From Candidatus Saccharicenans sp. (lineage in GTDB: Bacteria > Acidobacteriota > Aminicenantia > Aminicenantales > Saccharicenantaceae): a stretch of 17,989 bases of DNA. Every line of letters begins with the position of its first letter. The first letter of the stretch is position 1. The translations under genes were made by a program, and so were the position numbers. The notes beneath the pieces are model-generated. The model worked only from the letters and a program-made list of their open reading frames with translations. It did not search any database and had not been told where the DNA came from. Where the stretch lies: the NCBI GenBank assembly GCA_024653405.1, contig JANLGB010000005.1, positions 1 to 17,989 on the forward strand. The letters run 5' to 3'. This document shows positions 1-8,388 of this stretch, one piece after another.

Positions 1-1
1 C

Positions 2-835
2 CTGCACATCATCATTTATCCTTCCCTGGTCCAGGGCGAGGGGGCAGCCCAAAATATTGCCGAGGGCCTCGACTATTTCAGCCGCCGGGACGACATCGAT
101 GTGGTCATAGTGGGTCGGGGCGGGGGTTCGATCGAAGACCTCTGGGCTTTTAACGAAGAGGTGGTGGCCAGGGCCATTTTCAACTGCATGAAGACTAAGC
201 CGGTGATCTCGGCTGTCGGCCATGAAATCGATTTTACCATTGCTGACTTTGTGGCCGATATCCGAGCCTCGACTCCTTCGGCCGCGGCTGAAATGGTCGT
301 AGCCAAGGAAGAAGAATTCCGGGAAAAAATCAATAACCTCCTTCGCCGTCTCTACCAGCTGGAAAAGTATTTCCTGGAGAATAGGCGAAACCGGGTCAGC
401 CTGCTGGCCGAGGAAAGAATCGTCAATAGTTTAAAGTTCAAGCTGATGAACCTGGGGCAGCGGGTGGATGAGCTGGATACCCGGGCCTGGAAAGCCCTCC
501 AGGCCAGGAAAGACACTCTGACCGAGTTTAAGAATTGCAGCCAGCAACTCCGGCAAAGACTCGGACATTCGCTGGAGCTCAGGTTGAAAGACCTTAACTC
601 TCTCTGGCAACGCCTGGCCTCCTCGCTCGATAACCTTTCTCCCTTAAATGTGATCAAAAAAGGCTATACCATCTGCTGGAAGGCCGGCGGCCTGTGGCCG
701 GTGCAGAAGGCCACCGAAGTTAAGCCGGGCGAAGAGGTGATAGTCTCTTTCTACCGGGGTGAACTAAATTGCCGGGTCAACCGGGTCGACCCCAGGGTTA
801 AAATTGAATCAAAGTTCATCAAGGAGAAGCAATGA
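2..835 (+). CDS. xseA: Exodeoxyribonuclease VII large subunit, 5'-truncated by the window edge
   Basis: Large catalytic subunit of exonuclease VII, a cytoplasmic nuclease that degrades single-stranded DNA to short oligonucleotides together with XseB. The reading frame is open from base 2, so about 277 C-terminal residues are visible and the N-terminal OB-fold lies outside. Visible family blocks are [11 protein letters not shown], the glycine-rich [37 protein letters not shown] and [10 protein letters not shown], which make up the conserved catalytic core. A long charged coiled-coil region follows, then the terminal domain with [12 protein letters not shown]. The stop TGA overlaps the xseB start in an ATGA junction, so the two subunits are probably translationally coupled. 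An internal ATG at 101 is not the start, because conserved sequence continues upstream of it. Identification is secure from the motifs. Confidence 0.96.
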   Translation: MHIIIYPSLVQGEGAAQNIAEGLDYFSRRDDIDVVIVGRGGGSIEDLWAFNEEVVARAIFNCMKTKPVISAVGHEIDFTIADFVADIRASTPSAAAEMVVAKEEEFREKINNLLRRLYQLEKYFLENRRNRVSLLAEERIVNSLKFKLMNLGQRVDELDTRAWKALQARKDTLTEFKNCSQQLRQRLGHSLELRLKDLNSLWQRLASSLDNLSPLNVIKKGYTICWKAGGLWPVQKATEVKPGEEVIVSFYRGELNCRVNRVDPRVKIESKFIKEKQ

Positions 836-1140
836 ATACCAAGGGAAAAGAGATGAATTTTGAAAAAGCGCTGGCCGAGCTGGAGCAAATCGTCGGCCAG
901 CTGGAAAAAGGCGGATTGGCCCTGAACGAATCTCTGGCCTTGTTCGAAAAGGGCATCAAGCTGACCAGGTTCCTGAGAGCCGAGCTGGATAAAGCCGAAA
1001 AGAAAATAGAAATCCTGCTTAAAGACGAAAAAGGCCAGCTGCAGCCGCACGACTTCAGCCCGGAAGACTTCAGCGCTTCAGGCCTGGAAGAAGAAACTGA
1101 AGGCGAAAACCAGGAAGAGTCTGAGGAAGAAGACCGATAA
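832..1140 (+). CDS. xseB: Exodeoxyribonuclease VII small subunit
   Basis: Small non-catalytic subunit of exonuclease VII that binds the coiled-coil arm of XseA. The protein is 102 residues. Its conserved part ([18 protein letters not shown], then [16 protein letters not shown]) spans about residues 8-50 and forms the helical hairpin typical of the family. Most family members have roughly 60-80 residues; here an extra, strongly acidic tail fills about residues 75-102 ([17 protein letters not shown]). The start ATG at 832 overlaps the xseA stop and follows AAGGAG at 821-826 with five bases of spacing, so it is the better start. A second in-frame ATG at 853 would remove seven residues and keep the whole domain. 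Position next to xseA makes the call firm. Confidence 0.94.
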   Translation: MNTKGKEMNFEKALAELEQIVGQLEKGGLALNESLALFEKGIKLTRFLRAELDKAEKKIEILLKDEKGQLQPHDFSPEDFSASGLEEETEGENQEESEEEDR

Positions 1141-1157
1141 AGCAGGCTGACTGGAGC

Positions 1158-2027
1158 ATGGCGGTGGACCCTGAAAAGTATCTCGAGCGGCAAAGAAGCC
1201 GGCTGGAACAGGCCCTGGCTTCCTACCTGCAGCCCGAAGACTCCCCCGTCCTGGCCGCCATGCGTTATTCCGTCCTCGGCGGCGGTAAGCGCTTTCGGCC
1301 GCTATTGTTGCTGGCCAGCGGTCAACATTTCGGTGCGGCCGAAGACCTGCTCCTGCCCTATGCTTGCGCCCTGGAGCTCATCCATAATTATTCACTAATC
1401 CACGACGACCTGCCAATCCTGGATAACGACGATTTCCGCCGTGGCCAACCTTCCTGCCACAAGCAATTCGGAGAAGCCCTGGCCCTTCTGGCCGGAGACG
1501 GCCTGTTGACCCTGGCCTTTGAAATACTGGCCGCAGCTCCGGCCCCGGGGAACGACCACCAGCTCAAAGACAGGATAATGGCTGAGATAGCCAGGGCCGC
1601 CGGGGCCCGGGGAATGATTGCCGGTCAGTGGCTTGATATCAGCTTCAACCCTGACCACCGGGACCCGGCAGCTTTCGAAGAAACCGCCTTCAAGAAAACA
1701 GCCGGCCTGATCCGGGTAGCTGTGGTCAGCGGAGCCTGGCTGGCGGCCGCTCCAGCTGAAGCCGTGGCCGCCCTGGAGGGATACGGCCGCTACTTGGGAC
1801 TGGCCTTCCAGCTGCGTGACGACCTGCAGGACCTCGACCAGGACCGGTTGACCGGCAAAGCTTTCCGTCCGAACCTGGCCGCGGTCCTCGGCCGGGAGGC
1901 TGCTTCCAAGCTTCTTTCGACCTGGCTGGACCTGGCCCTCCAGGAATTGAGGCAGGCGGATATCGATTCGGAAGTTTTGAGATTTTTTGTCAACGAACTA
2001 CAACCCGGCCGGGAGAACCAGCCATGA
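1158..2027 (+). CDS. ispA: Short-chain (E)-prenyl diphosphate synthase, farnesyl/geranyl type
   Basis: Condenses isopentenyl diphosphate with allylic diphosphates to make farnesyl (possibly geranylgeranyl) diphosphate for quinone tails, undecaprenyl carrier and related lipids. The 289-residue protein has the conserved GGGKRFRPLL block near residue 41 and the first aspartate-rich motif DDLPILDNDDFRRG, in the long DDxxxxD form of bacterial type enzymes, preceded by LIHNYSLIH. The second motif, LAFQLRDDLQDLDQD, is also present. Product chain length cannot be fixed from sequence by eye. The stop overlaps the dxs start (ATGA), so it shares translation with the first enzyme of the MEP pathway. Start is uncertain: GGAG at 1153-1156 lies only one base before ATG 1158 but seven bases before an in-frame GTG at 1164, which may be the true start. 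Confidence 0.93.
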   Translation: MAVDPEKYLERQRSRLEQALASYLQPEDSPVLAAMRYSVLGGGKRFRPLLLLASGQHFGAAEDLLLPYACALELIHNYSLIHDDLPILDNDDFRRGQPSCHKQFGEALALLAGDGLLTLAFEILAAAPAPGNDHQLKDRIMAEIARAAGARGMIAGQWLDISFNPDHRDPAAFEETAFKKTAGLIRVAVVSGAWLAAAPAEAVAALEGYGRYLGLAFQLRDDLQDLDQDRLTGKAFRPNLAAVLGREAASKLLSTWLDLALQELRQADIDSEVLRFFVNELQPGRENQP

Positions 2028-3913
2028 GCCCGGAAAAACTATTGCCCACAATCAGTGGTCCTGAAGACCTCAAAAAATTATCAATCAAGGAACTGGCTCA
2101 ACTGGCGACTGAAATCAGGGCCAGAATAATCGAAACTGTGTCCAGGACGGGTGGCCACCTGGCCTCCAATCTCGGTGTGGTTGAACTGACCCTGGCCCTT
2201 CATTATGTATTCGATTCTCCCCGGGACAAGATCGTCTGGGATGTCGGTCACCAGTGCTATACCCATAAACTGCTTACCGGCCGTCAGAAAGAATTTGCCC
2301 GCCTGCGCCAGTTCGGGGGCCTGCTTGGCTATCCCTGCCGCGAGGAAAGCGAGCACGATGTCTACAACACCGGACACGCCTCCACCGCTCTCTCGGCCGC
2401 CCTGGGATTGGCTGTGGCCCGTGACCGTCAGCGGGCAAACCATAATGTCATCGCTGTGGTCGGAGACGGCAGCCTGACTGGCGGAGTGGCCTACGAAGCC
2501 CTCAACCAGATCGGCCACCTGCGAGAACGGTTGATCATCGTCCTCAACTACAATGAAATGAGCATCTCGCCCAATGTCGGGGCCCTGTGCCGGTACCTGT
2601 CATACCTGGTCTCGGGCCAGCCCTACCTGCGGATAAAAGAACAGGCCAAATCGGTGCTCCGGTCCATCCCCAGATTGGGTTGGCCGCTCATCCGGGCAGC
2701 CCGGGCTTTTGAAGATATGATCAAGAAAACTTTTTTCCCGGGAATTTTCTTCGAGGAGCTGGGCATCAGGTACATCGGTCCCATCCACGGTCACAGCCTG
2801 CACAGCCTGATCGAAGCTCTGGAACATGCCCGTGATTACCCCGGGCCTATCCTGATTCACTGTGTGACCCAGAAAGGCCGTGGTTACCGGCCGGCTCAGC
2901 TTGACCCGGAGAAGTTCCACAGCGCTTCCCCCTTTAATATCTCTACCGGTCAACCCCTGAGCCGGGAAAAAACAATGAGTTATTCCCGGGCTTTCGGCGA
3001 AGCCGTGGCCGAACTCGGCCGGAGCGATGAGAAAATAATCGCCATCACCGCGGCCATGACAGACGGCACCGGGCTCAACCAGTTTGCCGAAGAGAACCCG
3101 GACCGCTTCTTCGATGTGGGCATTGCCGAACAGCACGCGGTCAATTTCGCCGCCGGCCTGGCCATCGCCGGGCTTAAGCCGGTGGTGGCCATCTATTCCA
3201 CATTCCTGCAGAGAGCCTACGACCAGGTTTTTCACGAGGTCTGCTTGATGGACCTGCCGGTGATTTTTGCCCTCGACCGGGCCGGAATTGTGGGTGAAGA
3301 CGGCCCCACCCATCAGGGCACGAACGACATCGCCTACCTCCGCCATCTGCCCAACATCATCCTGATGGCCCCCAAAGACGAGAACGAACTGCGGCACATG
3401 GTCTACTCCGCCTTTCGCTACGGTCACCCCGTGGCCATCCGCTTTCCCAAGGGGCCGGGGCTGGGCGTCTCGCTGGATAAAGAATTCCGGTTCATTCCCG
3501 CCGGGCAAGCCGAACTGCTGCAGCCTGGACAGGATTTGCTGATTGCCTACGGCCATGTGGTCAACATCGCCCTGGAGGTGGCCAGGAAGCTCCAGGAGGA
3601 GGGCCTGTCGCTGGCCGTGGTCAACGCCAGGTTCGCCAGACCGCTGGATGAAATCATGCTGCCCGAACTGGCCAGAAAAGCCAGAGTAATTTTCACCCTG
3701 GAAGAAGGGGTGATTGAGGGTGGCTTCGGCAGTGCTGTGCGGGAAATGCTCGACCGCAACCAAATCTACCATCCGGCCTTCAAGAGCTTTGGACTGCCGG
3801 CTGATGTTTACCCGGTCGGTCGGCCGGAAGAAATCCGGAAAGTCCTGGGGCTGGACGCCGATAGCCTGGCCGCAGCCATCAGGGATTTTTACCAGAAACA
3901 GAAGCTCCTGTAA
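2024..3913 (+). CDS. dxs: 1-deoxy-D-xylulose-5-phosphate synthase
   Basis: Thiamine-diphosphate enzyme that condenses pyruvate with glyceraldehyde 3-phosphate to give DXP, the entry step of the MEP isoprenoid pathway and a precursor for thiamine and pyridoxal. At 629 residues it has the usual full length. Visible landmarks are GGHLASNLGVVELT with His45, WDVGHQCYTHK with His76 and His81, and the thiamine-diphosphate motif GDGSLTGG at 147-154 with NYNEMSISPN from 175. The transketolase-like pyrimidine-binding block contains VGIAEQHAVNFAAG, DRAGIVGEDGPTHQG follows, and a C-terminal transketolase domain ends the protein. The start ATG overlaps the ispA stop and follows GGGAG at 2011-2015 with eight bases of spacing. 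Placing dxs directly after ispA puts the first and a late step of isoprenoid synthesis under one transcript. Confidence 0.98.
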   Translation: MSPEKLLPTISGPEDLKKLSIKELAQLATEIRARIIETVSRTGGHLASNLGVVELTLALHYVFDSPRDKIVWDVGHQCYTHKLLTGRQKEFARLRQFGGLLGYPCREESEHDVYNTGHASTALSAALGLAVARDRQRANHNVIAVVGDGSLTGGVAYEALNQIGHLRERLIIVLNYNEMSISPNVGALCRYLSYLVSGQPYLRIKEQAKSVLRSIPRLGWPLIRAARAFEDMIKKTFFPGIFFEELGIRYIGPIHGHSLHSLIEALEHARDYPGPILIHCVTQKGRGYRPAQLDPEKFHSASPFNISTGQPLSREKTMSYSRAFGEAVAELGRSDEKIIAITAAMTDGTGLNQFAEENPDRFFDVGIAEQHAVNFAAGLAIAGLKPVVAIYSTFLQRAYDQVFHEVCLMDLPVIFALDRAGIVGEDGPTHQGTNDIAYLRHLPNIILMAPKDENELRHMVYSAFRYGHPVAIRFPKGPGLGVSLDKEFRFIPAGQAELLQPGQDLLIAYGHVVNIALEVARKLQEEGLSLAVVNARFARPLDEIMLPELARKARVIFTLEEGVIEGGFGSAVREMLDRNQIYHPAFKSFGLPADVYPVGRPEEIRKVLGLDADSLAAAIRDFYQKQKLL

Positions 3914-3924
3914 TCTTAAGCCTG

Positions 3925-4725
3925 ATGAACAGAATCCGTCTGGACCAGCTGCTGGCGCGAAGGGGTCTGGCCCCCAGCCGGGAAAAAGCTCAGGCTCTGA
4001 TACTGGCCGGCCAGGTTCTCGTAAACGACCAGCCTGCCCTAAAACCGGGACAGCTGGTCTCTCCCGACTCAGAAATAACCATCCAGGAACAATTCCCCTA
4101 CGTCAGCCGGGCTGGAGCTAAACTGGAAGAAGGATTACTGGTTTTCGGAATCAACGTCCGGGACAGAATTGCTTTGGATATAGGCTCTTCAACAGGTGGT
4201 TTTACCGACTGCCTGCTCCAGTCCGGAGCCCGTAAAGTCTATGCAATCGATGTCAATATCAAGCAACTCGATTGGAAGCTCCGCCAGGACCGCCGGGTCA
4301 TCGCCCTGGAAAAAAATGCCCGCTACCTTCGGCCGGAAGACCTGGCCGATATACCCGACCTGGTGGTAATCGATGTTTCCTTTATCTCAGTCTTAAAAAT
4401 ACTCCCAGCGATTAAAAAGATTATGAGCTCCGGGGACCTCCTGGTCTTAATCAAACCGCAATTTGAAGCTGGTCGAAATCAGGTGGGTAAAAAAGGTATA
4501 ATCAGAGACAGCCTGGTCCACCGGGAAGTTCTGGAAAAGGTGCTGACCGGAGCCCGGGAGAACGGCTTCGCGGTTAAGGGGCTGCTGGCCTGCCAGACTC
4601 TCGGCCAGAAGGGCAACCGGGAATTCCTGGCCTGGCTGGCGGCCGGAGGCGAGGGACTTAGCCTGGAGGACATCAGGAATAAAATACAGGAGATTCTGGC
4701 CGATGGCTCCCAGAAAAATAATTAA
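3925..4725 (+). CDS. tlyA: TlyA-family RNA 2'-O-methyltransferase (S4 domain plus FtsJ-like domain)
   Basis: Predicted S-adenosylmethionine-dependent ribose methyltransferase acting on rRNA; in mycobacteria the family modifies 16S and 23S rRNA and affects capreomycin sensitivity. The older name hemolysin is probably misleading. The protein has 266 residues. An S4 RNA-binding domain spans about residues 3-62 (RLDQLLARRGLAPSREKAQ). The RrmJ/FtsJ fold follows, with YVSRAGAKL supplying the first lysine, SAM-binding DIGSSTGGFTDCLLQ, VVIDVSFIS with its aspartate and LIKPQFEAGR with the second lysine, in line with a K-D-K-E catalytic set. The start lies 12 bases after the dxs stop without a good Shine-Dalgarno sequence, so re-initiation after dxs is likely. 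The 3' end overlaps nadK by 23 bases. The same neighbourhood (xse, ispA, dxs, tlyA) is common in many bacteria. Confidence 0.93.
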   Translation: MNRIRLDQLLARRGLAPSREKAQALILAGQVLVNDQPALKPGQLVSPDSEITIQEQFPYVSRAGAKLEEGLLVFGINVRDRIALDIGSSTGGFTDCLLQSGARKVYAIDVNIKQLDWKLRQDRRVIALEKNARYLRPEDLADIPDLVVIDVSFISVLKILPAIKKIMSSGDLLVLIKPQFEAGRNQVGKKGIIRDSLVHREVLEKVLTGARENGFAVKGLLACQTLGQKGNREFLAWLAAGGEGLSLEDIRNKIQEILADGSQKNN

Positions 4726-5560
4726 AAGAATAGGGATTGTGATCAAGCCCCATGCTCCCGGCGTCGACCGGGTGCTAAAGGAAATAGTGGCCTTCCTTAA
4801 AGCCCAGCAGATTGAACCCCTGCTGGAAAACATCGCCGCGGAGAAGCTCGGCCTAAAGAAGGGTTACCACCGGGACAGCCTGGCCGGACTCTGTCAGGCC
4901 CTGATCGTCCTCGGCGGAGATGGCACCCTGCTCAGTATCGCTCCACCGGCGGCTCGAGCCGGCATCCCGGTAATAGGAATAAACCTCGGACGCCTCGGTT
5001 TCCTGACCGAAATCCCGGTGGCTGAGGCCCGGCCGGTGCTGGAAGCCTTCATCCGGAACAAAGATGGCTTCCTCAGCCCTCGGAGCCTGCTGGAAATCTT
5101 CTACGGCGACCGCAAAGATATCTGCCTGAACGACGTGGTCCTGAATAAATCGGCTCTGGCCAGGATGATTGAGGTCCTGATTTTCATTAACGGGAAAGAG
5201 GTCACCAGGCTGAAGGGAGATGGCCTGATTCTTTCCAGCCCTACTGGGTCAACCGCTTATTCCCTGTCGGCCGGTGGGCCAATTGTCCACCCGGCTATTG
5301 AATCCATCATTCTGACCCCCATCTGTCCCCATACCCTGTCTTTCAGGCCCCTTCTCATCCCCTCCAGCTCCGAAATAAGAATCAAATTACTGACACCCGA
5401 AGAAAAGGTCTACCTGACGATCGACGGCCAGAGGGGTGCAACCATTCCCAGGAACGCCCTGATAACGGTAAAAAAATCAAGGTTGAAACTGCTGCTGGTA
5501 ACCTCGCCCTGGCGCAGTTATTACCAGCTGGTCAAGGAAAAATTGGGCTGGGCCGAGTGA
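4703..5560 (+). CDS. nadK: NAD kinase
   Basis: Phosphorylates NAD+ to NADP+ in the cytosol using ATP or polyphosphate, and so sets the NADP(H) pool used by biosynthesis, including later MEP-pathway reductions. The protein is 285 residues, usual for the family. Visible motifs are VLGGDGTLLS with the catalytic GGDGT, INLGRLGFLTE, LNDVVLNK (usually NE/D-V), and the long diagnostic block DGLILSSPTGSTAYSLSAGG, then a C-terminal beta-rich domain containing TIDGQ. The gene begins inside tlyA; AGGAG at 4688-4692 lies ten bases before the ATG. It is the last gene of the plus-strand housekeeping operon; a weak hairpin and a T-rich run follow its stop. Confidence 0.96.
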   Translation: MAPRKIIKRIGIVIKPHAPGVDRVLKEIVAFLKAQQIEPLLENIAAEKLGLKKGYHRDSLAGLCQALIVLGGDGTLLSIAPPAARAGIPVIGINLGRLGFLTEIPVAEARPVLEAFIRNKDGFLSPRSLLEIFYGDRKDICLNDVVLNKSALARMIEVLIFINGKEVTRLKGDGLILSSPTGSTAYSLSAGGPIVHPAIESIILTPICPHTLSFRPLLIPSSSEIRIKLLTPEEKVYLTIDGQRGATIPRNALITVKKSRLKLLLVTSPWRSYYQLVKEKLGWAE

Positions 5561-5565
5561 GGCCA

Positions 5566-5597
5566 ACCCGGACCCTGGAACCCCGGGTCTTATTCTT
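5566..5597 (+). terminator. Possible weak intrinsic terminator after nadK
   Basis: An inverted repeat ACCCGG (5566-5571) and CCGGGT (5583-5588) with an 11-base loop is followed by the T-rich run CTTATTCTT. The stem is only six pairs and the T tract is interrupted, so termination may be partial. It sits six bases after the nadK stop and before the predicted glgA promoter, which fits a transcription-unit boundary. Confidence 0.3.
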
Positions 5598-5634
5598 CAA
5601 GGGAACCTTTTAGGCTCGAGAACTGGGGGGTGGA

Positions 5635-5663
5635 TTGATTTTTGCCCGGCAGCCAGCTATCAT
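5635..5663 (+). promoter_or_regulatory. Predicted sigma70-type promoter for glgA-trxA
   Basis: TTGATT at 5635-5640 and TATCAT at 5658-5663 are separated by exactly 17 bases and match the -35 and -10 consensus at four and five of six positions. Transcription would start near 5670-5672, at or next to the ATG at 5672, predicting a leaderless or nearly leaderless message. There is no Shine-Dalgarno sequence directly before that ATG, which agrees. This is a by-eye prediction. Confidence 0.45.
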
Positions 5664-5671
5664 TTTTTCTC

Positions 5672-7141
5672 ATGGTCAACAAGCTCCGGATAGCCATGGT
5701 CACGCCCGAGCTGGCTCCATATGCCCGCTCCGGGGAGCTGGCCGAAGCAGTCGCCGGGCTAACCAGGTACCTGACCCGGGCCGGTCTGGAAGCCAGCGTT
5801 TTCCTGCCCCATTACCGGCGGCCAGAACTGGACTCCCTGAGCAAGGAAACTGTCCTCGAAGACCTGCAGATTCCGGTGGGCGGCAAGAAGCTCCCGGCCA
5901 CCGTTTATCGGGCCGAGCCCGGCCGTTTTACCCTCTACCTGATAGACCAGCCCAAATATTTTCACCGCGACTACATCTACGGTTCACCCCAGGGCGATTA
6001 TCCCGATAACGCCGAGCGATTCATTTTTTTCAACCGGGCGGTGTGCGAGTTTCTGGCCAGCAGCCGCTTAAAATTTGAGCTGCTGCATTGCCATAATTGG
6101 CCGGCCAGCCTGGTACCGATGCTGCTCCGGTCCCTTTACCAGAAAAAATCGGCCCTGAAAAAAACAGCCTGCGTCCTGACTATTCACAATTTCTCCTACC
6201 AGGGAGAGTTCCCGGCTGAATCTCTGAGCCTGACCGGTCTGGATTGGAATTATTTAAATTCTCATCAACTGGCTTTCAAGGGAAAGTTCAGTTTCCTGAA
6301 GGTCGGCATCCTGTTTTCAGAAGTCATCAACACCGTCAGCCGCACCTACCGGGACGAGGTTCTCCACAATCACCGTGAAATCTGCTCCTTTTTTTCCAGG
6401 AAAAGCAAGCCGCTTTACAGCCTGAGAAACGGGATAGATGACGAAGAATGGAATCCGGCCACCGATCCGCTCCTGCCGGCCAATTTCGGCCCGGACAATC
6501 TGTCTGGAAAAATCATCTGCAAGAGGCACATACAGAAAGAGTTTCAGCTGCCGGTTGAGGATAACACCCCCCTACTGGCTGTCGTCGGCTACCTGACCAG
6601 GCTCAAGGGTCTGGACCTGGTGATCGAGGCCGCCCGTTCTCTGGTAGCAACCGGTTGCCAGCTGGTGGTGGCCGGGCAGGGAGAGGAAAGGTACGAGCAG
6701 GCTCTATTAGAACTGCAGCAAGCCCATAAAGGAAAACTGGCCTTCAAACCGGAATTCAGCTCCGGTCTCTATCATCAGCTTCTGGCCGGGGCCGACCTGC
6801 TGCTGATGCCCTCGCTGGAAGAACCCTGCGGCCTGACCCTGATGCACGGCCTCCGCTACGGGACAGTACCGGTGGTCAGGGCCACGGGAGGACTGCGGGA
6901 ATCGGTCCAGCCCTTTTCTGCCAGCAGCGGCCAGGGAAACGGCTTTACCTTTGAGGAATTCCTTGCTGAAGCCATGTTACAGGCAGTGCAGCAGGCTCTC
7001 CAGGTTTATGCCAGTCCCGAGCTCTGGTCCCGGGTCAGGGCCAACTGTTTTCAGACCGACAATTCCTGGGTTAAGATGATCAGTAAATACCGATTGCTTT
7101 ACCAGAAAGCCATTATCTTGAATAGGGGAGGAAACATATGA
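5672..7141 (+). CDS. glgA: Divergent glycogen/starch synthase (GT5 family)
   Basis: GT-B glycosyltransferase of family GT5, expected to add glucose from ADP- or UDP-glucose to an alpha-1,4-glucan. The 489-residue protein has [32 protein letters not shown] and the C-terminal signature [25 protein letters not shown] with the key glutamate. Several usually invariant positions differ: the N-terminal KxGGL loop reads RSGEL, HDW reads HNW, and the arginine of the RLTxQKG block is tyrosine (GYLTRLKG). Activity or donor preference may therefore be altered. The start ATG at 5672 is chosen because [10 protein letters not shown] begins where the family normally begins and a promoter fits just upstream; an in-frame TTG at 5642 would add ten residues but lies in the predicted promoter spacer. 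The stop overlaps trxA (ATGA). Confidence 0.85.
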   Translation: MVNKLRIAMVTPELAPYARSGELAEAVAGLTRYLTRAGLEASVFLPHYRRPELDSLSKETVLEDLQIPVGGKKLPATVYRAEPGRFTLYLIDQPKYFHRDYIYGSPQGDYPDNAERFIFFNRAVCEFLASSRLKFELLHCHNWPASLVPMLLRSLYQKKSALKKTACVLTIHNFSYQGEFPAESLSLTGLDWNYLNSHQLAFKGKFSFLKVGILFSEVINTVSRTYRDEVLHNHREICSFFSRKSKPLYSLRNGIDDEEWNPATDPLLPANFGPDNLSGKIICKRHIQKEFQLPVEDNTPLLAVVGYLTRLKGLDLVIEAARSLVATGCQLVVAGQGEERYEQALLELQQAHKGKLAFKPEFSSGLYHQLLAGADLLLMPSLEEPCGLTLMHGLRYGTVPVVRATGGLRESVQPFSASSGQGNGFTFEEFLAEAMLQAVQQALQVYASPELWSRVRANCFQTDNSWVKMISKYRLLYQKAIILNRGGNI

Positions 7142-7473
7142 GCAGCCACCTGATTCAGGTTACAGACGCCAGTTTTGAACAGGAAGTCCTGAACTCCAGC
7201 CTGCCGGTCCTGGTAGACTTCTGGGCACCCTGGTGCGGGCCCTGTCTGATGGTGGCTCCGGTGATTGAACAGCTGGCCGAGACTTACCAGGGTCAGCTCA
7301 AGGTGGTCAAGGTCAACGTAGACGAAAACCCGGCTGTCTCCGCCCGCTTCCAGATTATGAGCATTCCGACGCTCATCCTGTTCAAGGGTGGGAAGCCGGT
7401 CGACTCGGTCATCGGGGCCCTGCCCAAGAACCAGCTGGTCAAGTTCCTATCGAAACACCTGGATCAGACCTGA
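7138..7473 (+). CDS. trxA: Thioredoxin
   Basis: Small cytoplasmic disulfide reductase of 111 residues. The active site WCGPC is at residues 32-36 within [11 protein letters not shown], the cis-proline is in SIPT at 75-78, and the KVNVDENP strand and the FKGGKPV hairpin are present. No signal peptide is visible, so a cytosolic role is expected. The start is well marked by AGGGGAGG at 7124-7131, six bases before an ATG that overlaps the glgA stop; translation is probably coupled to the glycogen synthase. Its last ten bases overlap the 3' end of the convergent membrane-protein gene. Whether it reduces the neighbouring glycogen synthase is unknown; co-location alone does not show it. Confidence 0.95.
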   Translation: MSSHLIQVTDASFEQEVLNSSLPVLVDFWAPWCGPCLMVAPVIEQLAETYQGQLKVVKVNVDENPAVSARFQIMSIPTLILFKGGKPVDSVIGALPKNQLVKFLSKHLDQT

Positions 7474-8366
7474 GGCTGCGGCTCTTGTTTCTGGCCGGTT
7501 TCAGGCAAAGAATCCAGGTATTCATTCATCACTGCGGCCAGCTCTGCCCCCCAGAGCATGATCACCAGCGAGGCCGAAATCCACAGCAGGAAGAATATCA
7601 CCGAGGTCAGAGTCCCGGCCAGGATTTTTGACAGGACGATGCCCACGGCCGAAAAATGAATAACGTAAAAGGCAAAACCCCTCTTGAATAACTCCCAGAA
7701 AAAGGCGGCGATGGCCGCAGCCAGCAGGGCACTGCGGGTATGGACCCGGACTTCGGGGATGAATTTATAAAGGGTGAACAGGAAGAGAAAAGTCAGGCCG
7801 TAGGGCAACAGGTACTGGAAAAAAAAGTTGTTGAGAAAGTTGATGAGGTAGGGATTGATGAATTCCGAGGCCACCGGGCTTTCTCGGAGAGATTTCTGCA
7901 GACCGGTCCAGACCGCGGTTATGGAAATGGACAGCAGCAAAATAACCCCGATGACCATCATGGTCACATATTCAATCAACCGGTTGTAGAAAAAAGAACG
8001 GTGGTATTTGGCCCGGAAAATCTGGTTGATGGTGGCGATCAGGTTGGAGAAAAGAAAGGAGGCGGCCACCAGTGAACCCACCAGGCCAAACCAGCCCAGG
8101 TTGGAGACGTTGCCGCCCAGGGCCTGCAGCCGCTTGAAAAAGGCCGGGTCCATCCTGGCAAAAAATTCCTCGGTAAAAATATTCAGGCTCCGCACTAGGA
8201 GCTCGGCGCTGCCCAGAATCTTGACGCCCAAGAAATAGAACAGGGCTACCAGGGGAACCACACACAGCAGGGAGAAATAGGAAATGACAATAGAGGCGGT
8301 CCAGCAGCGGTCATCATTGAAGCGCTTGAAAGAAGCCGCCAGTATCTTAAACGGTTTCAGAGCCAT
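7464..8366 (-). CDS. YihY/BrkB-family inner membrane protein
   Basis: Multi-pass integral membrane protein of 300 residues matching the YihY/UPF0761 (Virul_fac_BrkB) family, whose molecular function is not settled. About six hydrophobic segments are visible, near residues 25-46, 92-112, 133-152, 186-208, 213-232 and 247-275. Family-like blocks are [34 protein letters not shown] and the terminal [19 protein letters not shown]. The C-terminal tail is short and proline/glutamine rich. It is last in the minus-strand atp transcript, 22 bases after atpE, and has no clear Shine-Dalgarno sequence; instead a perfect palindrome sits in that gap. Its 3' end overlaps trxA by ten bases. The old ribonuclease BN label for this family is an error and should not be applied. 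Confidence 0.85.
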   Translation of the reverse strand: MALKPFKILAASFKRFNDDRCWTASIVISYFSLLCVVPLVALFYFLGVKILGSAELLVRSLNIFTEEFFARMDPAFFKRLQALGGNVSNLGWFGLVGSLVAASFLFSNLIATINQIFRAKYHRSFFYNRLIEYVTMMVIGVILLLSISITAVWTGLQKSLRESPVASEFINPYLINFLNNFFFQYLLPYGLTFLFLFTLYKFIPEVRVHTRSALLAAAIAAFFWELFKRGFAFYVIHFSAVGIVLSKILAGTLTSVIFFLLWISASLVIMLWGAELAAVMNEYLDSLPETGQKQEPQPQV

Positions 8367-8373
8367 CTATGCC

Positions 8374-8387
8374 GTCCGGGGCCGGAC
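8374..8387 (-). repeat. 14-base palindrome between atpE and the YihY-family gene
   Basis: GTCCGGGGCCGGAC is a perfect six-pair inverted repeat with a two-base centre, in the 22-base gap between the atpE stop and the next start. No T tract follows, so it is not a classical terminator. It may be an RNA hairpin that protects atpE mRNA from 3' decay or masks the weak ribosome site of the following gene; the role is inference. Confidence 0.5.
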
Positions 8388-8388
8388 C

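Noticed and set aside
2600..3772. Long minus-strand open frame (390 codons) opposite dxs
   Set aside because: It lies fully within the strongly conserved dxs gene, shows no recognisable domain, and its composition is that of a GC-rich antisense shadow.
5642..5671. TTG start giving a ten-residue longer glycogen synthase
   Set aside because: The codon falls in the spacer of a good promoter, and the family N-terminus matches the ATG at 5672. It cannot be excluded without 5'-end data.
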